This document shows, one piece after another, positions 1 to 14,092 of a stretch of 64,000 nucleotides of DNA; the first letter of the stretch is position 1; each line of letters starts with the position of its first letter. This DNA is from Chiridota heheva (Eukaryota > Echinodermata > Holothuroidea > Apodida > Chiridotidae): the NCBI GenBank assembly GCA_020152595.1, contig JAIGNY010001912.1, positions 55,001 through 119,000 of the forward strand, in the 5' to 3' direction. Position numbers and translations under genes: made by a program. The notes below the pieces were generated by a model. It did not search any database and was not told the origin of the DNA. It saw nothing but the letters and a program-made list of their open reading frames with translations.

Positions 1-345
1 TTAATGTTTAGGAAAGTTTCTTCATTTTGTGTATATTTTCGTGATATTTTCTTTAATATTTGGACAATTTTCTTCATTTTTGGAATTTTCCTTCATTTTG
101 CAGTAATTTTTTCTTGAAGTATTCTTTAATTTTCATTAAATTTACATCCATTTTTGTGAAATTTCCTTTATTTTTGAGATATTTTCTTTATTATTTTGGG
201 CGGTTTTCTTAAATTTTTGTGAAATTTCTTCAATTACTGGGTGTTTTTGTTTGTTTTTGATTTGGGTAATTTTTAGTCACTTCGGGAGTTTTTCTTCATT
301 TTCCGCAATTTTAGTTCTTTAATATTTTAGAAATTTTCTTCAATT
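1..345. repeat. Degenerate ~20-bp AT-rich minisatellite
   Basis: Poorly conserved tandem units resembling GAAATTTTCTTCAATTTTCG fill this stretch. The same unit recurs near 32.6-33.1, 34.8-34.9, 58.8-59.0 and 62.2-62.7 kb, sometimes on the opposite strand. No coding potential seen. The array is cut by the window edge. Confidence 0.6.
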
Positions 346-2277
346 GAACAAAACAGCGCTTCCTGAGGCTTCGCTCCCTGGACCCCTTCCAGGGTTTTGA
401 CGGTTTCTAGATTTGAAACACTAATTATAAGCAATTTCCTAAACGGTTCATGCCAATTTACTTCTATGTGCCCAACGTTTAACTCTTATTAGCTTTTTTT
501 CGGCCTTCAAGGGAGGGGGCGCCAAAAATCCTTGCCCCCTCTTTCCCCCACAGTGAAACATGACCCACCACGCCACACATACATAATGTACGTGCATGTG
601 CCTCTTTTTCATACACGCAATGTATATGTATACTATACGAATCTCTGAACGATTGTAATACGTTGATGACGTGTGTAAGTACGTGACATTTACTGATGTC
701 ATTGCGATTTGTTTTGAATCGACAGCGCCTCTTTAATATCTTCCTATCAGGGCGCAATGTGGGGTGTTTGAATACAGTTGAATCAATCAGTTCCAGTCTT
801 TCCAGTATTTCAATTTGGATGGATATAACTGAAAACTTCATTAATACTTACAGATTTTCTTACGAGAGGTTTGATTTTGATTAAATATCTTTTATTTTCA
901 TGTTGTTTGCAGTTTTTAAAACTACAATCTAAGGTGCATGCACTCTACGAACAGCTTAGTAGATTGTGGTAAAAATAGAGGAATTATTCTTCTACTTGTT
1001 TGGAAAACAGCATGTGAAACTTTCTTACACTTATTGCTAAACTGTATGTAGCAAAGGGTATTTCTAAATAGGTTGGCAATATTTCTATTAAAGTTTTAGG
1101 AAAGTTTTTCTGCTACAAAATCAGCCATTTCTTATTTACTTAATTTGAGAGTGGTCATTTCTAAGAATTGAGTGGGCAGACAAATCTAAGATCAGATATA
1201 TTTTGATATTTTGGTCACAAGACCTTTTCCCTACATCTAAACTTCAGGCCATATGCTAGAGCTATAAGGTTAGGTCCAAGGTTATATGGCAGTTTTCCGT
1301 AAGGAGCTTGTTTTAAATTGTGTCAGTATTAAAGAAACACTGAAATATAAATACCTTCAGATATAGGGAAACGGTCTCCTGACTAAAATTTTACATATCT
1401 GTGGCATCCTTTTACGCCCTTTTCATTATGAAAACTTTAGTTACTGACAGCAGTGCGTTTGCTTCACATCACTTCAATTTAATAGTACATGAACATGAAA
1501 TTTCATTAACAATTAGCACATTGTGGTCATAATAGATACACCGAAGTGTGCTAAATTCAAATAACAAAAGACGGCTACAAAAAGAGGAGAATTAATTCTA
1601 AACTTGAAAATTTTCGTGAAATCCGTTTTACTACCCCCTATTCCATTCCCAAAAAAATGAATTCATCGTTCTATAATCTTATAAGCTAATACAATACATA
1701 TCCGAGATCATTGAATTCGCATAGCTGAAGGAGAAAAAAATCTTTCAAACAATGTAGAAAGATGTCGGCAGAAAATAGTCATAGCATAGGAAATCAAGAA
1801 TCGTCTGCTATTAAGAACGAAATGATAAAAGGATCGACAAAACGAAGACATATATATAGAAAATAAAAAAGTGTTTCATAGTTAGAAACATCTAAACATA
1901 CTCCAATCGATATATTTTTCTAGTATAATTTCATACTGGAATTGTTTCCAATGACCGTAATAATTTATATGCTCTTTAAATATATCAATAGAGAGGTGTC
2001 AGAAGTTGACGACAAAGGTCATATGCCAAGATACCACTGAAAAGGCAAAAAACGAATGTAGAATTAAAGAATCGACACTTTAAAAGAAACTGCTCTAAGA
2101 TATTTATCTAAAATCAATGGCATCACCTCACCCTCACCCCGTCTCCATCACTTTTCAGTTAGCTTTTTGTTGGTTCTTTCTCAAACGATGCCATGTGAGC
2201 AACACAATCATTGAACATAAAAGCGTCAATCTTAAGTCACAAATCGTAAAGATGAAGATGATCCTTGGTACACTTAC
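346..2277. other. Non-coding stretch, no gene recognised
   Basis: Low-GC sequence. At 500-580 there is a G/C-rich block (ggagggggcgcc and poly-C runs) of the kind seen at ends of small DNA transposons in this window, but I could not pair it with a second terminus. The short open frames here overlap on both strands and match nothing I know. No carbonic anhydrase exon carrying the zinc-binding histidines was found left of 2278. Confidence 0.5.
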
Positions 2278-2445
2278 GAACATATCCATCATTCACAGCA
2301 TCCATAACTAGTGATGACGTGTCATAACCATACAGTCGAAGACGAGGGATGCTAGCTGGAATAGCATCAATTGTGCGCAGGTCTACAGGAGACTGTTTGA
2401 ATTTTCCACATTGAACTGGATACGTGCGAGGCCAACTGGATGGTC
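2278..2445 (-). CDS. Alpha-carbonic anhydrase, internal exon
   Basis: Alpha-carbonic anhydrases interconvert CO2 and bicarbonate using a zinc ion. Read on the minus strand, this 168-base exon has a good acceptor (cttcaaacag) and donor (gtaagtg). It encodes GPSSWPRTYPVQCGK followed by FKQSPVDLRTIDA, matching the family's GPxxW..P.C.G..QSPvDI segment, and ends near NDGYV, the position of vertebrate NNGHAF. The exon boundary before GPSSW agrees with the conserved boundary between exons 1 and 2 of vertebrate CA genes. The partner exon is at 4540-4602, in compatible phase. The exons carrying the three zinc-ligand histidines are not seen, so whether the product is catalytic or a CA-related protein cannot be judged. 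No in-frame stop is present. Confidence 0.85.
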
Positions 2446-2477
2446 CTGTTTGAAGGATAAACCACATACTTGTATCA

Positions 2478-2615
2478 TTATGACAACCACATTGATCATT
2501 ATGGTGATTAAAAGGAAGTCATCTTCATTTATAATTATGATAATCATCATAAGAATTATAATGATGATAACAAAGATGAAGATATTCATAACGATTATAG
2601 TAATGATAATACTCT
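2478..2615. repeat. Degenerate trinucleotide (ATT/ATG)-rich tract
   Basis: Irregular runs of att, atg, aat and gat within the carbonic anhydrase intron. They account for the low-complexity Ile/Met-rich open frames on both strands, which are not genes. Confidence 0.6.
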
Positions 2616-3029
2616 GTGTAATTAGATTAATTCATCTGAAGCCTAATCTCAATTTGCTTACTTTTCAATCCCATTGTACCCAATTGAATATAATTCTCCG
2701 CAATATCAATAGACTGCACTCTTTGAAGATTTCTACCAAAACCTTAGAATTACATTTACATATACCAACTACCATTAAAGGCACCAACAAGGATGAAGAT
2801 GACAGCATGCTATTTGTCATTAGTAATTCTTAAACACCAACAATCTGAAGTGGTAAGTGGCGGAAAAATTAAATGTGTTAAAGAGACGTATATCGCAATA
2901 TCGTCATATGGACGCAATGTATAAAACTCGATTCAAATTGTTTGATTGGCTGAAATTTAAACTAATTGCTGAACGATTCGTTGGCCCTTATTTTACTGTA
3001 TATGTTAAATAAAATCCGAAAAATAAATA

Positions 3030-3112
3030 ATGATTGATACAGCCCAGTTGATTAAGGCAAGGACTTCCGGAGTTTTTTTAAACCAACAATTGTTGGTTCG
3101 AAACCCGCTGGT
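3030..3112 (+). repeat. tRNA-derived SINE head (candidate)
   Basis: An A-box-like stretch (agcccagttgattaagg) is followed about 45 bases later by a perfect RNA polymerase III B-box word, ggttcgaaacc, at 3095-3105. The whole does not fold into a normal tRNA that I can see, so a tRNA-derived SINE relic is more likely than a tRNA gene. It sits in the carbonic anhydrase intron. Confidence 0.35.
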
Positions 3113-4116
3113 AGAATAATTCTTCCCGAATTTTGCTTAATCTTTTTATCGCTTATTACCAGTTTTGTCTGATGACTACTATTGTATTATTGTCTTACTG
3201 ATTTTCCTTTTCATTTTTTTCTTTCTAACAAGCACGTTGAAAAGACAAGTTTACCGTAGGAAGTACTCAATTATGTTAATGCATTTTCATTATATATAAT
3301 TCATCTGTCATTGTGCATGTCATTTGTTATTAATCATACCCCATATTTTTTGACCCAGAATTGACTTAAATCAGTTCATTGGAAAACGAGAAACTTCAGG
3401 TAAAGCCGACCTCCATCACATTACCTAATATGTTTCAGGTTCAGAACAGAGAAAAAGATTAGGATTGAAAATACATGCTCGCCTAATTCATTTTAAATTA
3501 GAAATGAGAATCAACATTAAAGGCCAGTTGTCGTCTCGAACGTGGGGTAAATAGAATTCAATTCGTGTGTTATTATTGGTCAAAAAACAATGGTTCTGCG
3601 TGCACTTATATTTTCCACGCCACATTTTAATTACGATATATGGCTTTTAAAAATTATATGTAAATTTAATCACATGATAAAAAGAATGCCAAAACAGTTG
3701 CAAAATATTACAGATATAAATATTATTAGTCAATAAAGAATAAATTGATACTGGTACCGCAAAATATTGATACCCTTACCGCAAAACAAACCATTGACGG
3801 AACTAAGGGTGAAGGACATTAGCGTAGTTATCAAGCTCTAACAAACATGCTATCAAACATAAACTAACGTGCCAGAAAATCGGGAAAATAAGTAAGCAAT
3901 CAGATTAAAAGAAATTATGAATATGTTGAATATTGAAATTTTATAACAATAAGTGGTAAATCGTGGAAAATGCGATGTGGCCTTCTATGTGGCTGATATA
4001 TATGTAACATTTGTTATGCTATTGATTGATTTTTTTGGAAGTTTTTACACTTATTTTCTTTAAAATGTACAGATGTGTATGGTCATATGGTTGCTATGAT
4101 ATTAACGATATAGGTA

Positions 4117-4156
4117 AACCAAAGCGTATAGTATTACCAATACATACGCTTTGGTT
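4117..4156. repeat. Short hairpin
   Basis: The 13-base word aaccaaagcgtat and its near-perfect inverted copy atacgctttggtt are separated by about a dozen bases, giving a compact stem-loop inside the carbonic anhydrase intron. It could be a relic of a tiny MITE. It is short for a microRNA precursor. Confidence 0.5.
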
Positions 4157-4539
4157 AGTATATTTTTTAGACAAATAACTGCCAATTGATCAAATATAAG
4201 CAAAAAAACAAAAGCTACTCATTCAAAAGTTCAATGAAAAACTAAAATATTGCCACATTCTTATAAATCACATAATTTATTCAACATTTCTTGGAACTCA
4301 ATAATGCAAATCCTAGATGTTACTGACAAAGTATTCTTTGTAACAATATCCAACATTCTCGCTAAATTGAACAACCTTTCCGTTTTTCTCTGCATAAATA
4401 ATTGAATAAGAAAATTATTCTTGCGAAACGCCTCGAAGATATCATATACCCTTCTTTGACCTTCTTCTTAGTGGAATACTCTAGTCTTCATGAGATGAAC
4501 ATTCCTTGTCTTCTATGTGTCATGCAACAGTAATCTTAC

Positions 4540-4602
4540 CCGTCATTCCGTGGTAAGACCAAGCCACAACTTCATTTCCAGTCGCTAGTTGTACTGGCAT
4601 GT
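4540..4602 (-). CDS. Alpha-carbonic anhydrase, N-terminal exon
   Basis: This minus-strand exon is bounded by acceptor ttatttttgtcag and donor gtaagatt. It encodes MPVQLATGNEVVAWSYHGMTG, whose WSYHGMTG fits the conserved WxYxGxxGPxxW start of the alpha-CA domain. It ends with one base of a glycine codon that is completed by the exon at 2278-2445, so the two join in frame across a 2.1-kb intron. An acceptor lies directly before the exon, so an upstream exon, probably carrying the start codon and any signal peptide, should lie to the right, but I could not identify it. Confidence 0.75.
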
Positions 4603-5099
4603 CTGACAAAAATAATGAAATTAGAATGTCATTAAGATTCTTTTTTCATTTGTCTTGTAAGAAATATATGCAACAATTTCAAACGATTTATTAGTATACG
4701 CAGACATCTGTTCAATTATGTTTTTGTGTCATGCAAACTTTCAAAATAAGACTTGCAAGGTAGTTTTGGTAAAGGTTGTGATGTGTTTTGCACATTCATA
4801 GTCGTGGGAAAATATTTGTATAGCGATCGACTCAACTGACTGCAAACACATCAAGTTTGTTGAAGTGAAAGGAATTTCTCAATTACGACAAACCCCCGAG
4901 AAACCTCAGCAACATCCCTTAGTTAATGAATTCCATGTTGCCTGACTGTGATAAAAACCGTATGCTATCAAGTAACTTGTAGTATGGAGAAATTCAATAA
5001 GGAAATGCTATAAAATACTTATTTTAACCGGTTGTTCACTAATTATTTCATCATGAACAAATTTCCGTGGCAGAAGAGTTAAAAAGGAATTTGTATTTA
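4603..5099. other. Non-coding stretch
   Basis: AT-rich sequence in which I see no gene, repeat or clear upstream exon of the carbonic anhydrase. Confidence 0.4.
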
Positions 5100-5149
5100 A
5101 TCAATGTTTTGTATTTGTGGCTTTCTAGAGACATTAATTAGATTGGAGA

Positions 5150-5470
5150 GAAAATGAATGCACGTTTTGTAGTATGTGTCAATGCATTACTAACAACAAC
5201 CTTGCATTATGAGAGCAACATAATTCGAGAGCTAAAAAACCCTAGCTTCAGGGTAATTGAATGGGAGTTACAGGAGTCTTATACTACTAAACAGGCATTG
5301 CGCAATCAGAGGGCACAGTTTATCAATTCATGGGTTTAACAGTTTCAATCTTCTTACCGCTCTCTTCCTGATGACGATATAGAATTCATAAGTTACGTTT
5401 AATGGGTCATGCTTATGCATACACCCTTGTTGATACAGGGGCAACATTTCCAGAACTAGAATTTTTTTTT
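5150..5470 (+). pseudogene. LTR-retroelement aspartic protease scrap (candidate)
   Basis: A short open stretch reads GHAYAYTLVDTGATF at about 5408-5452. It contains the D-T/S-G-A active-site signature of retropepsins (typically ALVDTGA). Just upstream are short open frames in other phases with no recognisable nucleocapsid zinc knuckle. Downstream (5.5-6.4 kb) I find no reverse transcriptase or RNase H block, only a doubtful scrap near 6310-6390. The match is one motif long, so chance is a real possibility. If real, the element is almost entirely lost. Confidence 0.3.
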
Positions 5471-8429
5471 TTTTTTATTAATTGTGATTCAGGGAGAATT
5501 AAAAGGTAAAGAATTAACTTTTTAATTGAATATCAGTAAAGCATGTTACGTATTGAAGTAGTACAAGGAGAACAATTAAGAAAAGATATTTAAAATTACA
5601 TCATGTATTCGATTTTCTTTGCCACTCATCTATTCTGAACAACCTTAAAACATTCCATACATATTATTAAATATAACTCTTTCTAAAGTATATTTGGAGA
5701 CTTAATAGCGGTGATGTAATTGTCACAATAAATAACATGCAAAGTCACGGTTTTGTCTCACCTGAACAGGACACCAATCCCTATTAACATGATTAAGTCA
5801 CCTCATTATAATTATAGGATCGGTTTAATCGTATGATCGTATCCTTTGTCCTATCTGCTATTTCAGAATCAACTCTCCTAACATAGCTTGCATAACTACT
5901 TTTGTTTTTATTTATGAAAAACCACCTATTTTAGGAGAAATTCTTTTAATAAGGTTTCATCAGTCACTGTTTGGAAGCCACTAGGATTTCCAAAATCAAT
6001 AGAAAAAAAAAAAAAACCTTTCTTAACCCTTACAGATATCATTAATATGGCATTATCAGGATTGTGAGATCCGATTGCATAACAGGTAATTACCGAATTT
6101 AATCCTTACCCTTAATGAATCTGTTAATTATATATAATTATTCCTCTTTAAAAAGTTTCATTTAGTAGACGATTATAGTAGATTCACTTCAACACGAGTT
6201 ATTTTTAGGGCCGTCATTTGTCTCAAGGGGTTTGACGATCAAATTGTACAGCTCAATGTACATCATAACAAGATTAAATTCAGGAAATGTCATGCAGATG
6301 ACCAATGATAATTTCTCCCATTCGACGTCGGCTCTGATTGTCTGATGACAAAATCCAGGAATCAAAGATTGATAGGTTTAATTAGACGATAATTTCCTTT
6401 ACAGGTCATACGTAAACATTAGCAAGCTTTAAACCTTACTTCTATTGTTACAGATTTAACCTGCGCATATCATCATGGATCACATGAGAGTCGTTGGACA
6501 AAATTAATCTAATTCAAAATTTCCTTTGTCCGCCTGTCAGTCTGTATAAATCAAAATGTACTTTTTCCGCTAGTGGTGCATATTCAACTTCAAGATTTAC
6601 CGAGTTTTACAAATGTTATTTCATTTTCTCTTCTTATTCTAAATGTGAAGTTAAATTTTACGTGTCCTTTTTTTGTCTCCTGTCATCCCATTCATTGCAT
6701 CTTGTGCCTTCTTACTTTATTGAGGCCCTTTTAACCATTGCATTCCATTTCAATACGAACAAAGCAGCTGAGTGAACAAATGTATTTCACTGAAAAATTA
6801 CTATGTACACAAGATAAATTTTCCTTATGTGTGTATCACATTATCATAATTGCATTTTCCCTAGTATTTTTAAAGTTGTTTTTCTAGCTTGCACCTTTTT
6901 TACCATTTTCTATCTTGGGCATCCGTACTTACAATAGTACTGAATTATCAAAGTTTAAGAAGTAAAAACACTTTATATATATTAATTTAATTCTGATTAT
7001 CCAAGAATTGACGCATAATTTTTGTCATAGCAATTAGTTACCTCCATGAATTTCAAAGGGCTGTTTTCTTTGTTCATGCGCTGACGGGCAGACGGAAGGC
7101 TACGTTTACTCTTTGTAGAACTTTCCCCTATCTTCAATCATCGTATTGATTTTTGTAGACATTAATAACTTGATTGAATACGAGTTTAAAAAGATACCGT
7201 GAAGACCCAGTGATGTCTCACACGCTCTAATAGATCTTATTCCAAATAGCCATTTCAGAAACTGGCATTGCCAGCCTGGCGTCTTAATTCGTTATGTAAT
7301 TGTTGCCGAATTTCCTATCGCGGGAGGATCATTACAAATAAAGGCATTTTATGTATGAGTTTTTAAGAAGGTAAATAAGTAAGTTGGTTATTCTCAAAGA
7401 TAATTACTGCCCTTTAATGAGATCATTACATTTTATAAAGACACTGAATGCTGGATAAATCGTTCATTTCACTAATCGAAACATGCACAAGTTCCATCGT
7501 GATAAGCACTCGAAGTGTGCTGCTTGTATTCTGTATTTTGAAGGACTAATACCTAAAAATCAGTACATCGCCTTCGGCAATTTCCCATAACATAGAGTAA
7601 ATCTAAATATACCATGATGCAAATTTTGTTTTTGATCTATCATCTAAACGAGAGTAATGAAATTCATCATACTACTTATCTCAGTGATACTAGGCATGTT
7701 ATGTTTAAACCCTCCAGGGCCTCCACAAATAAGGAATGTTCACAGGTTATATACCTGGCAACTTGAGACTTCCTCTTTCATGAGAAGTAAGACTAATTCT
7801 TCTGTGGCTCAACAGCATAATCATTAGGTACGTCATACCAAAATAGTTTGTAGCACATTAACAAAATTGCAAGTTGATGCTTCAGGGAACACTGGCTCGG
7901 AAAGCACCGGACGCGTGGGAAACTTGCTTGTGACCTTAACTTGATTATTCATATCCCTCTGATCCATTTCTTCGTTTTAACAGGTTAGTTTTAATGTCGT
8001 TGTTACTTTCTCTTTGAATATCAGAAAATAAATTAATTGGCTATTGCTAGTGGGGTGTCAGTTTATGTACGATATAAACTCGTATACATTTCTACAACAC
8101 CCTATTTCTCTGTCCGCTTATTGGTCCTTTGTACATCATACAAGAGAATTTGTTCACTTTCGCAGTGACGGTGCAGCCACTATACAACTTTCGTGGTACC
8201 AGCAATTTACAGATCCAACAAGAAATCTGATAAATTAGTAACATTTGTTATTACTCAAGAAAAGCTTTCATTTCTTGAAAAAAGTTTAATGTATATACTA
8301 ATGTCGGGAACATGTCATGGAAATAGCCCCAACGAAGAACACCCTTTGTATGCTCTTATCAGTATTGAGTCCCTTCTTGTCTCTATGTCGTTATGGTTTT
8401 GCTATTTATTTTTTTGAGTTTCCAATAGG
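5471..8429. other. Non-coding stretch, no gene recognised
   Basis: AT-rich sequence with scattered short open frames (for example 6494-6775 and 8044-8417, plus strand) that match no family I recognise and overlap no clear splice sites. No strong repeat was seen by eye. Confidence 0.45.
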
Positions 8430-10790
8430 TTTGAATTCCTGGAGCACAATGAAGATATTTTAAACCCACTCAAGCACAACATCCCACTCATTAACAACTC
8501 TTCGCGAAAAGCCAAAACGCCGAATATCAATCCGTGAGATAGATCTCTTTAGTAAACTTCAAACTGTTACCACGTATAACGTAAGGATTACCTGAAATAT
8601 GCAAGAAATGACAGGAAGCCAAACGCATCACTACCAAATATGATTATTTAAAAATCTGAATCATATCGTTACGTACTCGTCTCAACTCAAGCGTGGTCAA
8701 ACCACGAATTCGCAACCTAGATTCACGAGAGAGGTTCCTTACTTCGCGAATAAGTCTAGTGGCTCTTCGCTGGACGTGCACCAAAATGAACTTATCCTTC
8801 TCATAAAAGGGACTCCAAGCCTAAATGGCATACTCATGATGGGGCTTGACTAATTGCTTATACAACCTGAAGAACAACCTCTCTACACAGAAAACAAAGT
8901 ATGTATCCTAATCAAACCAAACATCCTATTTGCCCCTGCAGCTGCTAAAACACACTGCTTTGAAGGTTTCAGATTGCTAGTAATGACAACACCTAAATCC
9001 CTTTTTCATCAATACAGCCAAGATTTAAACCATTCGTGCGGCAATCAAAACCTAAATTGCTCTGACCAAAAATAACTTTGCATTTATTAACATCTGCCAC
9101 GATTGGGACGAAAAAACTAACTAATCCAGATCACTTTACATTAGTGATGAATCCCTAGCATTATCAACAATTTTGTAGAGCCTAATGTCATCAGCAAAGT
9201 TACAAATCATGGAGCCAAGCGAAAAATCAATACCATTAATAAAGATTAAGAAAAGAAGCGGACCCAATACAGAACCATGAGGAACACCTCTTGTAACCTT
9301 CTTCCATGGATACACTTTACCATTAATAACAACTTTTTGTGACCTGTCAACTAACCAAAATGTATTAACGGGCACACTTTCCCTCCACACCAAGCGCTCT
9401 TGTGTTCATCATAAGCCTGCCTAACGAACCCTGTTAAACGCTTTCTGGAATTATACGTAGATGACATCCACATTATGACCAGAATTAACGAGTTTTGTAA
9501 CACCATCAAGAAACTCCAATAAATGAGAAATACAGGACCTGTTAGGTAAGAACCAATGCTGAGACAAATTTAACAAAATGGCCAGTATATGATCTAGAAC
9601 AACATCCTTAACAATGGACTCCATAACCTTGCACACAAGACTAGTTAGACTCACTGTATCACTGTACTATAGTTAGATGACCACTGTCCTAAACTGTGGT
9701 CACCGTTTTTAGATAAAAGTGACATACACATCAAAGCACTTTGAAATAGATAATAATCAGGAGAACAGAAAGAACATCAAAACACCTGCGTAAGACAGCA
9801 GGATGTATACCTTTCGGACCGGGTGCCTTATTTGAATTCAAACCCTTTAACTTCTTAGACACAATATCAACTATAAAATCAAGATCCTTAATGGATACTG
9901 GAGAGTGCACACCAAGATAATACACAACACCTTCAGCAAGGGACTCCTTAGTAAAAACGGACTCAAAGTAGTCATTCAAAACTTCAGCCATATCCTTACC
10001 ATTGATAGTTAACACCATCATTACCCAGCAGGGTACCAACAACCTTGGTTTTTTGCTTTGATAGGACATACAAATAAAACGACTTAGGATTAATTTTAAC
10101 CTCTTTGGAAAAAAACACTTTAGTATCTCTTATTAAACCCTTTGTGAACTTTTCATGGTCCTTATACATAGCAAGCTCCGCATGACACCCACTGTGTTTA
10201 CAACAACGCCACATTTTCTTTTTTTTTCCCCAACAGCCCGCAAAACCTCCTGAGACATCCACACTAGCCGATTTCACTGACAGAGCTTCTTTATTGGGAC
10301 AAACCTATTTACACCCTCTAAAACTTTAGTTCAGAAAACATCCCATTCTTCAGAAGGATCTAAGTCACAAAACAAAGAAATCCAATCGAATGACAAATGA
10401 GTGAGCGAAGTTAGCATTACTAAAGTCTAAAACCAGTTTAATAGCTGGAAAGGCATTTGTGAAACAACACAGATCAAAACTTACACCAAAAACTCTGGTC
10501 ACTACACCCTATCTTACCGCTACGTAAGACATTTCTGATCATATTTTCTTCACTACTGAATATTAAATCAAGATAATTTCTACCCTGCGTGGAAAACAAG
10601 ACATGCTCGGTGAAAGCAGTCTGATACAACTTCCAAAAAATCTTTACCGTGTGGACCACTGGTACAAAGATTCCAATCAATATCTGAAAAATTACAAACC
10701 CCAAAATAATAAGCCCCCTAGAAGCAACTTTCCTAAAGTAGTCAAGTAATTTCTGGTTGTTCTCAGGACTAGAATTTGGTTTTTGGTATT
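8430..10790 (-). mobile_element. CR1-type non-LTR retrotransposon, 5'-truncated and decayed
   Basis: Read on the minus strand, the element starts inside the endonuclease domain (around 10790-10500: NSSPENNQKLLDYF, then GRNYLDLIFSS and GCSDQSFW, the latter near the SDH motif, with D/H altered). It continues through the linker and fingers (LNSNKAPGPKGIHP, about 9800), the palm (VPHGSVLGPLLFLIFING and FADDIRLYK, about 9190-9290) and the thumb and C-terminal region (KQLVKPHHEYAI, then VQRRATRLIREVRNLSRESR, about 8690-8860). This order and wording match CR1-clade LINEs. The frame is broken by many stops and shifts, so it is dead. The 5' UTR and first half of the endonuclease are missing, as expected for target-primed truncation. 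FADD is the polymerase catalytic box and is intact locally. Confidence 0.85.
9136..9393 (-). pseudogene. CR1 reverse transcriptase palm fragment
   Basis: This is the longest clearly recognisable open piece of the CR1 relic. It carries VPHGSVLGPLLFLIFING (motif B region) and the FADD catalytic box (motif C). The preceding residues LVDRSQKVVINGKVYPWKKV match the strand that usually reads R.Q.V.vng..S.w..V. The adjacent fingers region is in another frame at 9451-9654 (FLPNRSCISHLLEFLDGVTK), so at least one frameshift separates them. Confidence 0.8.
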
Positions 10791-12579
10791 TATTGGAGAT
10801 CTAGACTAAAATCACACAGTTTGATAACGTTTTATACAGGTCCAAACATACAGGTCATATCGATGAATAATGTAATTACGGAGGGAACTTACCACATTTG
10901 TACAGATAGTCTTATATTTCAAACCGGAAAAGGGTTTTTAAAGTGGAAATGATCTGCTGAAAGGATGGTTTCGTTCCTAATTTAGTAATTAGAAAATAAG
11001 CTTCATCGTATGCATGATCATTATACGTGCATACCCTGAAGGAAAGTCTCATCAATGCAACGTCAAGTAAACCTAAACTAAAGTTATCGCTTATGAGAGT
11101 AATGCAATCTTATTCGTTTTTCAAAACGTCTTTCAGAGTCGAAAGGGGGTTTAGGTCTCTAACCCCCGGGCCAGACCTATCTCCCCAAAATCGACACTTC
11201 AAACACAATAAACATACATGGTCAAAGCGTTTCAATTTAAAACAAAATATGAAGATTCTTTTTAAACCTGTTTGAAAGTAGGGGAGATCCCCTGTTCCTT
11301 TGAATTACGGCCCTGTGAAGATATCAAGTATGACGCATGTTGATGCAGTTATGGGAACAAAGAATATGTAAATTCAGTCGCAAATAACACCGTTATTGTG
11401 CCATTTCAATTATGTGAATTGTTAACAATTTGGAGGTACGACTTTTGCCGTTGTACAGATTTTTCTGAAAATGAAGTGATCTTCATTTGAAGTGATCTGT
11501 ATGGGGACAATTTATATTCTTCATTATCGAATGCAGTAAACTCGCAATCAAATTGTTAATCATGAATATCATTGAGCAAGATGGTATGCCTATGAATTCA
11601 ATATACATCAGTATCTAATTGAAACTGTTTTTAGTCAGAATGCAACGATGTGTATGTATATCTGGAAGCAAACAACCAGTTGGAGAACGTAACACAGGTT
11701 TATTTACGCATGGTTTTTATCAAATAAAGATGGGCACTACTGAAAAGATTTTTCAAAAACACGTACGTCACACTTGCAATGAAACTTCCAGCAAAGTTTT
11801 ATATCAGACAAGTATCCATTCAAGCTGCTCATAAATAATGTAATATTTTTTTTATTTTCTATATGTTTTAAATAATGATTATTTCAATGTACAAACATAT
11901 AGTTTTACTGCGAAGCTCATGTTAATCATACATTTAAAAGAGTGAAAGTTAAACAGCTACTTACCTTGCAATATCTGACAGTGGTAAGGTAAGATATTTG
12001 CAAGAAAATAAAGCAGAATACATATCATAGATAGTTTGCTTTGATCAAGGTTTGAACACATTAATGTTATTAGCGTAGCCTCCATTTGTACAACTTTTCC
12101 AGAATTAAGTTCCAATAGTTGAAAATGACAAATACTAAATTTTATTTACAGAAAGTAAATGTGCGTCTGCTTTCTTGATTCGAAATCTGATTGATGAATT
12201 CCTTTCCATCAAAAAAACAGGCCGCAAGCTTCCAATCAAATTTGATATCAAACAATAAATACACGACTACTTTAACGTTATAAGAAGCACTTATAAAAAT
12301 ATGACCCCGCCTATTTCCCTTTTGTTCGTGAAACTTCTAGGGATTCAGCACACAGGTCAGATTAAAATAATTAAGAATATCCTGATATAAATTGACAGAA
12401 TGTCAGGTGGAGGTAGACGGGTTTTGTGACAAGTTAGAAGCACTGCAGTAACGGATCGTTAGTGACAATTTATAGTTTTTCTTTTCTAAACTGTATTTGA
12501 TTTAGGAATGAAACCTTCCTTTAATAATGTCATCCGTTCCCTATATAAAGGCCTACTATACGTTCATACAGAATGAAAC
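10791..12579. other. Non-coding stretch
   Basis: AT-rich sequence without a recognisable gene. A short G/C-rich patch at 11150-11180 (gggggtttaggtctctaacccccgggcc) resembles termini of small DNA transposons, but no partner end was found. Confidence 0.4.
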
Positions 12580-12580
12580 C

Positions 12581-13226
<646 letters not shown>

Positions 13227-13425
13227 CAAACAAAATTGAAAAAAAAGACAATGTCTCTAGCCAACATAATTTTTCATAGACCAGATATTTCAAAAACTTC
13301 TGTTTTCTTCTGCAGTGATATACCACTATTGCCATTTTTCCCGATTTTGTTTTGTTTGTTATGGCCAATGTGCGGAACTGATCATTTGTATATTTATCGA
13401 ATCATTCGACTAAAGAACTACGAAA

Positions 13426-14092
<667 letters not shown>

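Noticed and set aside
2411..2833. 140-codon plus-strand frame rich in Ile/Met/Lys
   Set aside because: It overlaps the antisense of a carbonic anhydrase exon and continues through a degenerate trinucleotide tract.
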